DNA of 47,500 nucleotides. Origin: Symbiodinium natans. Taxonomy: Eukaryota > Sar > Dinophyceae > Suessiales > Symbiodiniaceae. A program made the position numbers and the translations under genes. Positions 1 to 10,000 of the stretch are shown piece after piece; the first letter of the stretch is position 1; each line of letters opens with the position of its first letter. Where the stretch lies: the NCBI GenBank assembly GCA_905221605.1, contig CAJNDS010002082.1:460001-507500 (forward strand), given 5' to 3'. The notes below the pieces were generated by a model that saw only the letters and a program-made list of their open reading frames with translations, was not told the DNA's origin and did not search any database.

Positions 1-349
1 GAGCCACAGTCCAGTTGCCTGAGAAGGCTCGCAGACTCCGGCGTCTCACAAGCATGACAGGCTCTTTCGCTAGATTCTCCGAGGGCCCTGGCCCTTCAGA
101 GAGGGGAGGCTTGAGCCGAAGTTGGGGATGTGGTACTTCGGCAGCCTGAGACCAGCGCCATAGCTTTATAGGGAACTCGGAGCTTGAATGGGCATGTTTT
201 ACACATTCGCTGCGTTATACGGAGTGTACTGAGGCTTAGACAAGAGCAGCTTCTTCGAAGCATTGATCATCGACTTGGACCTGGCTCGCTATAGCTCTGT
301 GATTAAGCAGAGCATGTCAAGGGGCAAAGAGGTCAACCGGGTCAGCGCC

Positions 350-540
350 GCTGCACGACGGTCTTTGATGCCTCGCCGCAGCTTTTTGAAAAATGCGCGA
401 GCATGAAGAACCCTGGGGGAATCCTGGAAGCACGTGCCTGGGTGGCGCTGGACGAGTTGGCCTTGCATGGCTTGCGGATACGAGCAGATCCGAACACAGG
501 AGAGAAGAAGGGGGCAGATGCTTTGGTGGCTAGCAGCTGG
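350..540 (+). other. possible plus-strand exon or gene fragment
   Basis: From about 350 to a TAG near 540 the plus strand holds an open frame with protein-like composition; it includes LFEKCASMKNPGGILEARAW and ALDELALHGLRIRADP. It has no clear start codon, no recognised family and no obvious splice partner. It would be almost the only plus-strand coding segment in the window, so it may be chance or a decayed fragment. The rest of 1-1540 shows overlapping short frames on both strands and nothing I can assign. Confidence 0.2.
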
Positions 541-1546
541 TAGCGCCTGGTAGCTCCTGAGCTACAATTGGACTTGGGCCCTGGCCACCGCCAGTGGCAT
601 GTGAAACTGAAAGGATTGGAAGGAGAAGGTCAGCACCTGAGGAATCTGAGAGAGTGCCGAGCGCGCCGTGCTTCTTTTGGGGGGGCAACGTACCAAACCC
701 GCATTCTTCATCAATGGTTTTGCAGGAGTTCGTGCCGGTCTGGATGGCTCTGCTGGCCAGAACTGGCCACAACATGCTGGAAGCAGCAAACAACGTCACA
801 GCATCTGGTGCACAGTACCGTGAGGGGCCCGCAGCTCCCCGATGTCGGTGTCTGAAACACTCAGGGCCCCGCCAACCAAAGGAGCATGGTGTAGATCAGC
901 CAGCGCCTGGCCCAACAGCCAAGAAGGAGATTGCGAAGAGGCAAGGCGTTCCCTTACCATTTGGGCCTGTCAAGGCTCTCCCAGATCAGCGGCATCTCCT
1001 TCGTAAAGCAATGGATTACTTGAAGACATTGAACACCAAAGCCGACCTTGCAAGTCCAAACCAGAGACCCTGAAGCAGGTCACAGCCATTCACGTCCTCC
1101 TCCATTTGTCGCTCCCAAAGGTCCCACCTGAAGAGCAGCGTATCAGACTTACACAAGAACAAGATACCGGCAAAAGGCAGACCCAACTCAACACCCGAAC
1201 CTTAAACTCCCCATATCCCAAACAACTCTCCGACCATGTGCGTCCGATCTTGTCCACTCTGATTCTATATAGACTCTGTAAGGGAGCATCCGCCGCACAG
1301 GACCTGTAAGCTCTAACCCTCAGACTCACATGATGAACGCCAAAATTTCGCCAAACGTGCTGAGGGGCTGCTTCGAGCCCAGCGTGGCCAGGGCAATGCC
1401 TCGAAAGGAGAAAACTGTGCTTATGGCAGCTGAAAGCTTCTTCTCAGCACTTCAGCCTTGAGCGTGTCTTGTCAGATTGCGTTCGCACAGCGCGGTCTCT
1501 CTCGGACTCTCTCCTTACCCTGGCGCCTTCGCCGCTCGGCGGCGCC

Positions 1547-4500
1547 TCAGCGAGCGAAGGTGAAGAAAGGGAAGAGAGTTGGGCTCTCCGGCGGGTCAAG
1601 GTTTATCCACTGAGCTTTAGGGAGGGGTCTCGCGATTTCCTCCCGCACGCACACTCGCTTCGCCTGACACTCGACGGCCACCCTCTGCAAGAGGACCTTA
1701 GAAAAGAACTCCTGGGCTAGGAGCTGATACCACTTTGCCTCCTCCGTCTCTTGCATTTCAGGAGGATTCCCGAGGTGCATCCGCCGCATGCGCCGCGGTT
1801 CCCAGGCTTCCCAGATCGGCAGAGCTTCGGCTCCCTCGGCTCCTTGGGCTCCTTCGGCTCCGTGTGAGTTGACAACGTTGGGATCCCCGGACCGGGCGAA
1901 GTTGGCGAGGTAGGTGGACATCAGGGCAGGCAGGGTTCCCTTACAAAGTCCCCTCCAGTACATGGCATCGCTTCCATGCGGACTGTGCTTCAGCCCTCCG
2001 AAAGAATAGCTAAACACTGGCGTCTCTTGTGCCAACAGCTGGCTCATGTAGTGTGTGCCCGCAAAGTACCAGAGGTCGTTGCTCATCTTGCCGAGGGCTT
2101 GGTGTACCACCTTCGCCTCGTGCATCTCGAAAGGCCCGGACGGCCAGTAGCGAGACATGGCAGCACCAGCGGCCTCCCCAAACTCCCGGGAGAAGAGAGC
2201 CTCGTATGGGGACGGCTCCGAAACGTGCCCGGACATTCGAAAGCAAAGCCTCTACTGACACTTAAACCACTCAAATCGCTCACCCCGAAGCTCCCCGGCC
2301 TCCAGCTCCTCCTGGCTTCGCACATCGTGAAACAGCGTCTGTTCCAGCTCCATCTTGCAACAGGCACGGAACGCTCACCCTCCTCTCCTCCCGACCTCTC
2401 TCTGCCCTCACTGCCCGTCACTCCTTTCACCTTATTATAGCCCTTACAGAGCCCGTGAGTTGTCTTCGACTTTCCTTACCTTGCCCAAGCCGTCGTGGTC
2501 CGTGACGCCGAGCAGCACCGGCACCTTCTGGAAGCGGCCCTCCCTGAGCGCCTCCACAGATGACCAAGGCTTCACCGACGAACTTCGTCGGTCGATGGCC
2601 GGCTCGTAGCAGTCGTTGGCCGCTGAGGCGAAGGTCTTGGCCACCAGGGCCTGCGCCGGCAGCGCGCGCATGGCGGCCAATTGCCCAGCACCAGCTGCGC
2701 AGCCCAGCTCCTGAGACGACATGATTTTGATGACGTTAAGCTGTGTCTTAAGAGGGACCAGCTCACTTAACTTCGCTCCGACTCTGGACTCTGGACGCTT
2801 AAAGCCCAATTCAATTGGGCTTTGTTGTTCGATGTTGAATATCGGCTTCTCGTAGGATACGGCGCTGCTCTGCCAGCGCTCCTCTCCAAGGCACACACCC
2901 CAAGCCTCTGCCGTCTTCCCAAGCCACCTCGGTGAGAAGCGGCCAGGAGAAAGCACCAACGGAAGAACCCCTTTCCAAAGCTTCCCTCCCCCGAATTCAC
3001 TTGTTTTGCTGTGCCAGGCGCACGTCGCAGGAGGAGTCGAGCTGGCGCACGTTGTTCAAGTCCGCGCAGCTTTGCACCTCAAGTCAAGGGGGATGTTCGC
3101 CGATGCGAATGGACGAGTGGTGGTGTTGAAAAGTGCTAGTATCCCGGGATGGGCACGCAATCTCTACGCTCACCACGAGGCAAAGTTTACAATAAGGAAC
3201 CAAAGAACCCTATGTGCATATTTACGGTCCCCAAAATCGTTGAAACAAGACTACTTCATGTGTCGGGCGGAAAACTGTCACGTGAACTACCAGTATCGGA
3301 ATACTGTGATACACTGTGTAATAACAAAATGGGATGTAGCACATATACATATGTATGTGACCGTGCAGGGGTGCGAGCAGTGGATTCGAATGTCGCGCTG
3401 CGGGTCATCCCCGCGGGGCCTCAGTGAGCCTTTCGACGTTTTCGCCGGCTGTTTGGGACTTCTCGGTGCGTTTGGTAGGTCTCTCTCGTTTTCGCTTGCG
3501 TTTGTCGGGTCCTCAGCTTTGGTGCTCTGGGCAAAGCCAGCTGCTTGTGCATGCCAGAGGGCTGCAGGGCTGCATCTTACGGATTCAGACCCGGAGAGTG
3601 AGAGTGAGAGTCCACACCGCGTTAGTGGATAGATGTGAACACATCGAGCCTTACGGTAGCTAAGTCTTCTTATGGTTCACAAATCATGCAAGCCCCCCAA
3701 CTTGGCACGTGCACCACGGCTCTGTGGAAAAGGTTCTGGCCAGCAGGGGAGACCAGCAAGGTGGACACATACTGGGCCCCAGAGGACAAGCCCCAGATGG
3801 TGACGTTCCTTGCATCTCCGCCGAAGCTGGCGATGTGGCGCTGCACCCAGCCCAATGCGCACAGCTGATCCAGAACTGCATAGTTACCAGATCCTGCAAG
3901 AAAGAGCGGGCAGGATCTAAAATTCATGTAACAACTTCGGAGAAGAAGCCTAAATCCCGGTGCTAAGTGCACTGAGTGCACTGCATGGGCTTTCCCGCGG
4001 AGGTCCTGCTGTGCCTCCCTGTGAGATGCTCTCCCCGTCTTCTTGCGACAGCTCCGGGTGCGCGAGAAAGCCGAAGATCCCGAGGCGGTAGTTGATGTTG
4101 ACGCAGCAAAGGCCTCAAAGAGGGGACCGGCGTCATGACTTGCAACATCCCGGCAATGCTCCTTTAGCACTGCCTAATCTGGCGCTGACTGACAAACTAA
4201 ACTGTTTCGCAGCCGCTGCCTTGTTTAAGGGCAAGTTGATGGCCACTTTCCCTGGGGCAAGGCATATGATTATGCTCGATTGAAGTGAGGGAAGCCGAGC
4301 AAGTGCACAACTGCCCACGGATTCATCAGTCGACGATTGGTCTACAGTCTACCGGTGCTGCATCTGACTTGCAAGCCTGAAATACAGTCTAGTCTAGACT
4401 CTAGACCACAGAGAGAACTTGCCATCAAAGGCAAACAGACAGCGAGCCTGGGGCAATGAGCAGAATGCGATTTGCCACCGCCGCCATGTATGTAGACCAG

Positions 4501-5001
4501 GACTGGTAACTTTGGGGAGTCAGCTGTTGCCCTCAGGGCACTCAGCGGCGTCCAGACGTTCAGTTGCAAACAGTTCTCATCATCTTCCAGTACGTGACCT
4601 TCATAGGTCTTGCCCGGCGGCCCGAGCTGGGGACACCTTACCAACCTCAAGGGATTTTTAACAGATTTAAACGTTAACGGATGGATGCACAAGCGTGTCG
4701 AACCAGGCGACACCAAATGCAGCCAGGGCCCCCGAGCCTGCCCTCTTCTTCTGCACTGTCTTAGGACAAACCTTGCTTTACGTTCATAAAAAGCGCCCTG
4801 CGCAACGAGACGCCTCTGCTGCGGGAAGACGCCCGTCCACGGCGCGTGGGGCTGCGGCGCTCTCCAACGCCCCGCAGTGGCGTAGGGGATGCCCAGGAAG
4901 CGCGCCACGCCCTGGCGCAGGCGGCCTTGCAGGTCGCCCTGGCCCTCGATGCGCACAATGGGGCCGGGGTCTTCAGGGCCCAAGGCTCCGTCTTCACTCA
5001 T
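1547..5001 (-). CDS. type-B carboxylesterase, intact copy, 8 exons
   Basis: Carboxylesterase/cholinesterase-family alpha/beta hydrolase, which cleaves carboxylic esters; the natural substrate is unknown. Proposed exons on the minus strand: 5001-4804, 4626-4479, 4113-4030, 3893-3709, 3077-3015, 2710-2480, 2353-2282, 2215-1547. They total 1650 nt, exactly 550 codons, with every phase matching; about 549 aa is normal for the family. Visible family blocks in order: FLGIPYA near residue 35, the EDDENCLQLNVWTP block, the oxyanion-hole IHGGG, NYRLGIFGFLAHPEL, FGGD with the nucleophile elbow GLSSG (GxSxG), PVLLGVTDHDG at the catalytic-acid site, SPHGSD with the catalytic His, and FARSGDPN near the C-terminus. 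Oddities: the acid is Asp where the family usually has Glu (DEG), and about 20 residues usually found between HGGG and NYRLG are missing, by deletion or an exon I did not find. Intron donors are GC, GT, GC, GT, GC, GT, GA in order. The ATG at 5001-4999 was chosen because it starts the conserved domain in frame; an upstream in-frame ATG near 5241 is possible. I saw no convincing signal peptide. Confidence 0.88.
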
Positions 5002-5325
5002 GGCGCCCTCGAGCAGAAACAGCCCACTATATTGCAGTGGGGGATGGGAAAGGCGGTTGTGGCCAAGTGGGTGATGGGAAGTCTTGTACGAGTCTGGTAA
5101 ATCTTGCGGGGGCTTTATAAAAGGATTGTAAGCCAAACCACAAACCCTGGCGCAACCAAGCCCACCCTCCAAGCTCAAAACCTGGACGTCCACACGCTGA
5201 GGCCCAACATTGGAGATTCTACAAGACAGAAAAGCCAGCAAGTGTGCACGTCAAAGCCGGGCACCAGCTCTTCGATGATGTCGTCCTCCTGGGATCGAAG
5301 TCGTGCACTGCAATGTGGGCTTGTG
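1954..5325. repeat. segmental duplication, copy 1
   Basis: This 3.37-kb block matches 33553-36477 in the same orientation, starting at the shared TCCAGTACATGG and ending just after GGATCGAAGTCGTGC. It covers most of the carboxylesterase gene plus a short exon-like stretch upstream. Relative to copy 2 it carries extra intronic sequence, mainly about 290 nt after position 3175 and more around 3525-3690. Similarity is very high in exons and high in introns, so the event looks fairly recent. Confidence 0.92.
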
Positions 5326-5575
5326 CAAGTCTTGAAAGCTTCTAGGCTCGGACCTCGTCCGGTAGGTGAACTGACGGGCAGCGCATCGTGCGCCACCTCT
5401 CGCACGCAACAACTTCAGAACGGGCAGAAAGAGAGCGCGCTGTGCGCCTGCAGAGGATATGGGCTCTGTATGGTTCCGAGGCTGGGGCCAGGCTTGGAGG
5501 ATCCGAGCAGCGGCGTTGGGATGTGCTGCGAAGGCTGGCTTGGTCAAGTCGAAGTACTGCACCTCTCAAGGGCAT
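5225..5575 (-). other. unassigned minus-strand exon(s) upstream of the carboxylesterase
   Basis: After an AG at about 5291 the minus strand reads EDDIIEELVPGFD and then a possible GT donor. The same exon in the duplicated copy (near 36450-36410) differs at several third codon positions but keeps the peptide, which suggests coding constraint. Further upstream, around 5480-5560, a frame reads QYFDLTKPAFAAHPNAAARI. I recognise no family. These could be the 3' end of the preceding gene or 5' exons of the esterase. Confidence 0.35.
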
Positions 5576-5746
5576 CGCATCACAAAAAGGTGTCCTTCGT
5601 ATGTTTTCCCTTCACAACAACCCTAAGCCGGCCGAACAACCCTAAGCCCAATACCTATACCCGCAGACGCTGATCTTGACTCCGCCGTGCCTCGGTAGGG
5701 GTCAGCGGCGACTCGGATCCAGCCCTTCGCAACAAAGCGTGCAGAT

Positions 5747-5940
5747 ACAGGGGGGGGGGGGGGACGCTCAGGTTACCTCTCAGGGGCGGGGGCCTGTAAC
5801 CAGACCGTCATGGGTGTCTTTTGGGTGGGGGTGCGGACGGTGCGGATAGAAAGAAAGAAAGAGAGAGGGAAAAACAAGAGAGATAGAGTGTGAGCGAGAG
5901 AGAGAGAGAGACAGAGACTTCAGAGACAGAGAGAGCAAGC
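5747..5940. repeat. poly-G run and GA-rich microsatellite
   Basis: A run of about 14 G near 5750-5763 is followed by GAAA and GA repeats at about 5848-5935. No gene is visible across 5575-6200. Confidence 0.85.
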
Positions 5941-6214
5941 AAGCCTTGAAGAAATGGTCGTGGGGCTTCCTGACTCATCTGAGTCCTCCGAGTCCTGTGC
6001 ACATGTTCGACTGAACCATTCGGGGAACTCAGAACTCAGGTTTATACTTCGTTTTTTGTAAAGCACGTGGCGTAGCTGGCCTCCGACAGGGAGCCTCGGT
6101 CAACGTCGGGTGGCGAAGAAGCCCCACGGCTGTCATCGAGGCCGGCAGCATGATCTGGCGGTGATTTCGGGGGTTAGCTGACTAGAAAACAAGTTAAAGT
6201 TGGGGGCTGCATCT

Positions 6215-6640
6215 TCAAAGAAAGCCTCGTGGAGCAATCACCACGACAGCATCGCGCAAGTCGTCGTCCGAGACCTTCAGTCTAGCATCGAAAGTGTGGA
6301 TCAAGAGGAGCCTGGGAGGAGCAGAGGGGCCTCCTCGTACTCTGCAAAGTTCACCTGCAAGGATATCCCCAGGGTCCCCAAGATGACGGTCGCATGGCAT
6401 CGTGCACGCCCGCTTGCTTTGTCATCTGCCTCTTCCCAGCTCAGGTCGCTGTCGGGGCTGGGGCTGCGGCTCCGAGAGCCTCTGCACAACAACTTCTAAG
6501 TACTCAGGGTACTCAAAAGTGCCAAAGTTGAGACGGTCTTCAGAGAAGGAGAGTGTGAAGTCTTTGGCGGACTCCTCTTTCGCTGTTTTTGCCCAAGGCC
6601 CCGGCTTCCGATGCGGGACATGTGCAGTGGCCTCTCGCAC
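6215..6640 (-). other. unassigned short minus-strand exons, possible 3' end of a gene
   Basis: Several exon-like stretches follow AG acceptors: AKEESAKDFTLSFSEDRL (about 6580-6520), SRSPSPDSDLSWEEADDK (about 6475-6420), VNFAEYEEAPLLLP (about 6350-6310) and LKVSDDDLRDAVVVIAPRGF followed by TGA at about 6217-6215. The composition is acidic and Ser-rich, like a disordered tail. They lie downstream of the last kinesin motor exon on the same strand and could be its tail, but I could not join them in phase, so they may be a separate gene. Confidence 0.35.
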
Positions 6641-6709
6641 ATTCGATGTATCACATATTGTAAACTATCAGGTAACGTAAAAAATGTAGTAAAACAATCA
6701 ATGGGTACA

Positions 6710-6765
6710 TGCAGTACACGTATACATACATATGTATATATGTATACATATATGTACATTTTTTA
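6710..6765. repeat. TA-rich microsatellite
   Basis: A run of TATACATA/TATGTATA units. Similar tracts occur at 11025-11060, 12095-12150 and 22755-22790. Confidence 0.85.
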
Positions 6766-7071
6766 TGCTGCTACAAATAGAATATTCCCTTCACTTGCCT
6801 CGAAGCTGAGAGGCAAGGGTGGGCAGTCTTCAAAATGACTGAACAAGGGCCCGTCCCCACAACTTGAGCCCTCGTAGGAAGCCAAGCAAGCTGGTCTCAA
6901 GCATTCTCAGATTTCAAGCCAAACGAAAGTCGCAGACTTCGGCCCCCGAGCCGAACTCTTAAACGCCAACGCAAGTGCAACTTGACAGGACCCTTGAAAC
7001 AGGCACGGCCGGGCCGCTTCCGCATCTGCACCAGGCTGCTCCTCAACTCACCCAAGTACGCCTCCACTCAC

Positions 7072-10000
7072 CCTGGGCGTATTGCCGGTGAGGCTCTGGG
7101 AGGCATCGATGACGACTTTCTGCTCCACATTCTTCACCTTCATCATCTTCTGCGCGAACCTGGAGCTGAGAATGGCCAGAACAACAAGCCTAAGCAAAAC
7201 AGCGCGTGTGGCGCAACGTTTGGGCGCGCCTGAGCGTCATGGAGGTCTCACTGGACCAGTCGGCTTCTGGTCCGATGTTCGCGACAAGAAGTGCCCGGGC
7301 GCCACCACCCAGACAGTCCCTGGCGCCATTTGGTTCACACAGGGCGACTCTCACAGAATCTCACAGATTATCTCACCGACTCACACACTCCCCAAGAGCC
7401 ACCCTGGGCTGTGAGGTGTAGCCTGAGGAGCATGGTCAAGGCGGAGTTTCGGAAACCGGTGCTGTTCTCGTAGCCTGACAGCAGACGCGACAGCTCTACT
7501 ACGCCATCCGAAACACCCAGAGAGGATGTTTCGAGCTGCTTCCGAGGATGTGTGGCTCGGCCTGAGTTCAGGTTGTTGACCACAGCGCCCAGGTGGGTGA
7601 GAACCTTGTTGATTCCAATCGCCTGGGAAGGGTGCCACTAGGTGAAACAGCGAATCTGCGTGTGTCATTGGGGCCTGCTTTCTTCTAAGCTCTTCGTTTG
7701 CTTCTTGAACAGCCATGACCTTCAGCAAACAAGGGATCACGGTGCACAGCTTTATGTGCCATTGCCTTCTTCAAGCTCTCTGATCCGGCCAGGTCCACCA
7801 GGACCAGCTTCCCTCGGCGGACGTCAGGATTTGGATCCCTGGCCAGATCGCAAGGTGCCGAGAAGGTCCAAGAACTGCAAGAAGTCTTCTTTCCGACTTG
7901 ACTTTCTTAACATCAAGGCTAGCTCTGTGCTTTGCCCACCTGGTGGAGGTGCTGGAGGTCGACTCCACCACAACGGTGAAGATACAATGCGACCTGCGCT
8001 GCTTAGCAGACAATATGTCAAACATGCCAGTACAGCGCCGGAAGCACTTGCATTCATTGACAGCGTGGTGAAAAAAGTGCAATGCAGGCGCAGCTCGTTT
8101 GGTCTCGCAAGATCCAGCGCTCGAGTAGCCAGCACCTCTGCCGTGATCACCTGAGCTGCGAGAAGGGCATCTACGGGCAGATTGTGTGAACTTCCCTTTG
8201 GGGCCAGGGCCTCTCGCGCTTGCCGCCTGGAAGTAGCCATCATCACGACACAGTGGAGCGATCCCAGTGACCCCCTTTCCAGGCCTCGCTTTGCTCTGGG
8301 TCTGCTTTGGCTCCTCCGAAGCGCGGGAGTCGCGGGGTCAAAGCTCCCACCACGCCCCTCCCACCCCGAGCCCCCCTGCAACCTGCTGGAGCTTCTGCTT
8401 CGGGCGCAGCGCCTGCCTCCGCGGCCTATCACCGGGGCTCTTAAGTGGGAACATCTCTGATCTGTAGACTCGCGCAAGCTCGAATAGTTCTTTCGAGCCT
8501 TGTTGCGCCTTCAGCTGCTGAATTGCAAAAAACCCCTTTCCGGAATCCAACGAACCTCCTGTCCGCTTCCAGGAAGGTCCTGTGGGATTCCCTTCATCTC
8601 TCCCATTTCTGATTGGTGATTCTACTTTTGTAGCTATCCCAACGTATCCTGACACTTCTCTGCCGCTTCAGTAGTGGGTCGCCATCACCATGATTGAATC
8701 ATCATCTTCTGCTTCTGGTCCCCTATGACCTGCGCTTCTTGTCCGGGGGCATGAGTAGGCACATCGCCTTGCGATCCGACTTTTCCTTTTGCTTTTTCGT
8801 TCGGTTTCATTTTGTCGAACATGGTCCGGGCCGGAGCCATCCGAATTATCCTTCTGCTTTTTCGCTCGCTTTCAGTTTGTCGAACATGTTCCGGGTCGGA
8901 CCCATCCGAATTCTCCTTCTGCTTTTTCATTTGTTTTCAGCTGTCATGCAGTAATAGATTTCACACTTGGGCTAGTCAGGTGTGGCAGCCCTCTCTACCC
9001 CCGGCCGCAGCATGGCTTTGGATGGAGAACGCGCGGAATGAGCCCCATTTCGACGTGGATCGATGCTCCGGGGGGCGACATGAAGAGTCAAATGAGTCAA
9101 CTCTTCGCGCAGATTTCTTGTGCTTAGACTTGGCCTCGACCTTGCGCAGAAGTTGCCCTCCACTCCCCTCTTTTCTCTATGTCCCCTTGCTTTCCTTCTT
9201 CTCTGCAGGGTTATTGTGCACCCTGCGTAAGCATGCGTAAGCCCATGGCAATTTAGGGGCTTGCTAAGTCTTTTTCATAGGCACGACACAGCCGTGGCCT
9301 CGTGCACTTCGGCTGCGGCTTTCGCTTCGGTTGCGCCGCGCTTGGCCCCTGCAGCTTTCGCACTCCACAGACACAGAATTCAAAAGCCCTCTAGTCAGGC
9401 CAGCTCAGATCGAACTGCATGCGAACTCTGCATGAATCGCCGGTCATGCACCCAGCAAAACACAGCTTACAACTGGGGGCATCAGGAAGTTGGCAAACAC
9501 TTCTGCAGGCCTCTGCGGGCTGCGGCTTCGCCTGCGGCGCTGGGGGACAAGGCAACAGTATAGGCCCTACTTGAACGAAAAACTCGACAGCAGGGATGTT
9601 GGGCGCTCATGCAGTTTCACTCCCAGACCTGCTCGAGTTCGACCTAGACCGAGAGGACCGGACCTTGTCTCCATGCCCCTCTAGCGTTGCCCTGCTTCTC
9701 TCAAGATTTGCAAAATGGAATTCTTGCCGCCTTCGAAGCGAGGGTGGCTGGGTGCCCGGCTCGGGCCTCAGCGAAGCGGTATGATGGAATCTATGGAATC
9801 TCGGCCCTTCGGAGCTCCTAAGAATCCACGGCTCCGGCAGGTTGGCTTCGCTTCGGGGGTGGCTCGGTGCCTCGAGCCACCTTCTAAAGATGCATCAACA
9901 GCGCAAGAGCTTCCAGAAGGTTCCGCGGCCGCCCGGAGAGACCGAGAAAGGCATAGAAAGGCAGAAGGAAAGAGGACGATGAGGGCTGAGAAGGCTGTTG

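Noticed and set aside
5108-5130. TATA-like TTTATAAA upstream of the carboxylesterase ATG
   Set aside because: It is present in both copies, but dinoflagellate promoters are not known to rely on TATA boxes and the transcript start is unknown, so I do not call it a promoter.
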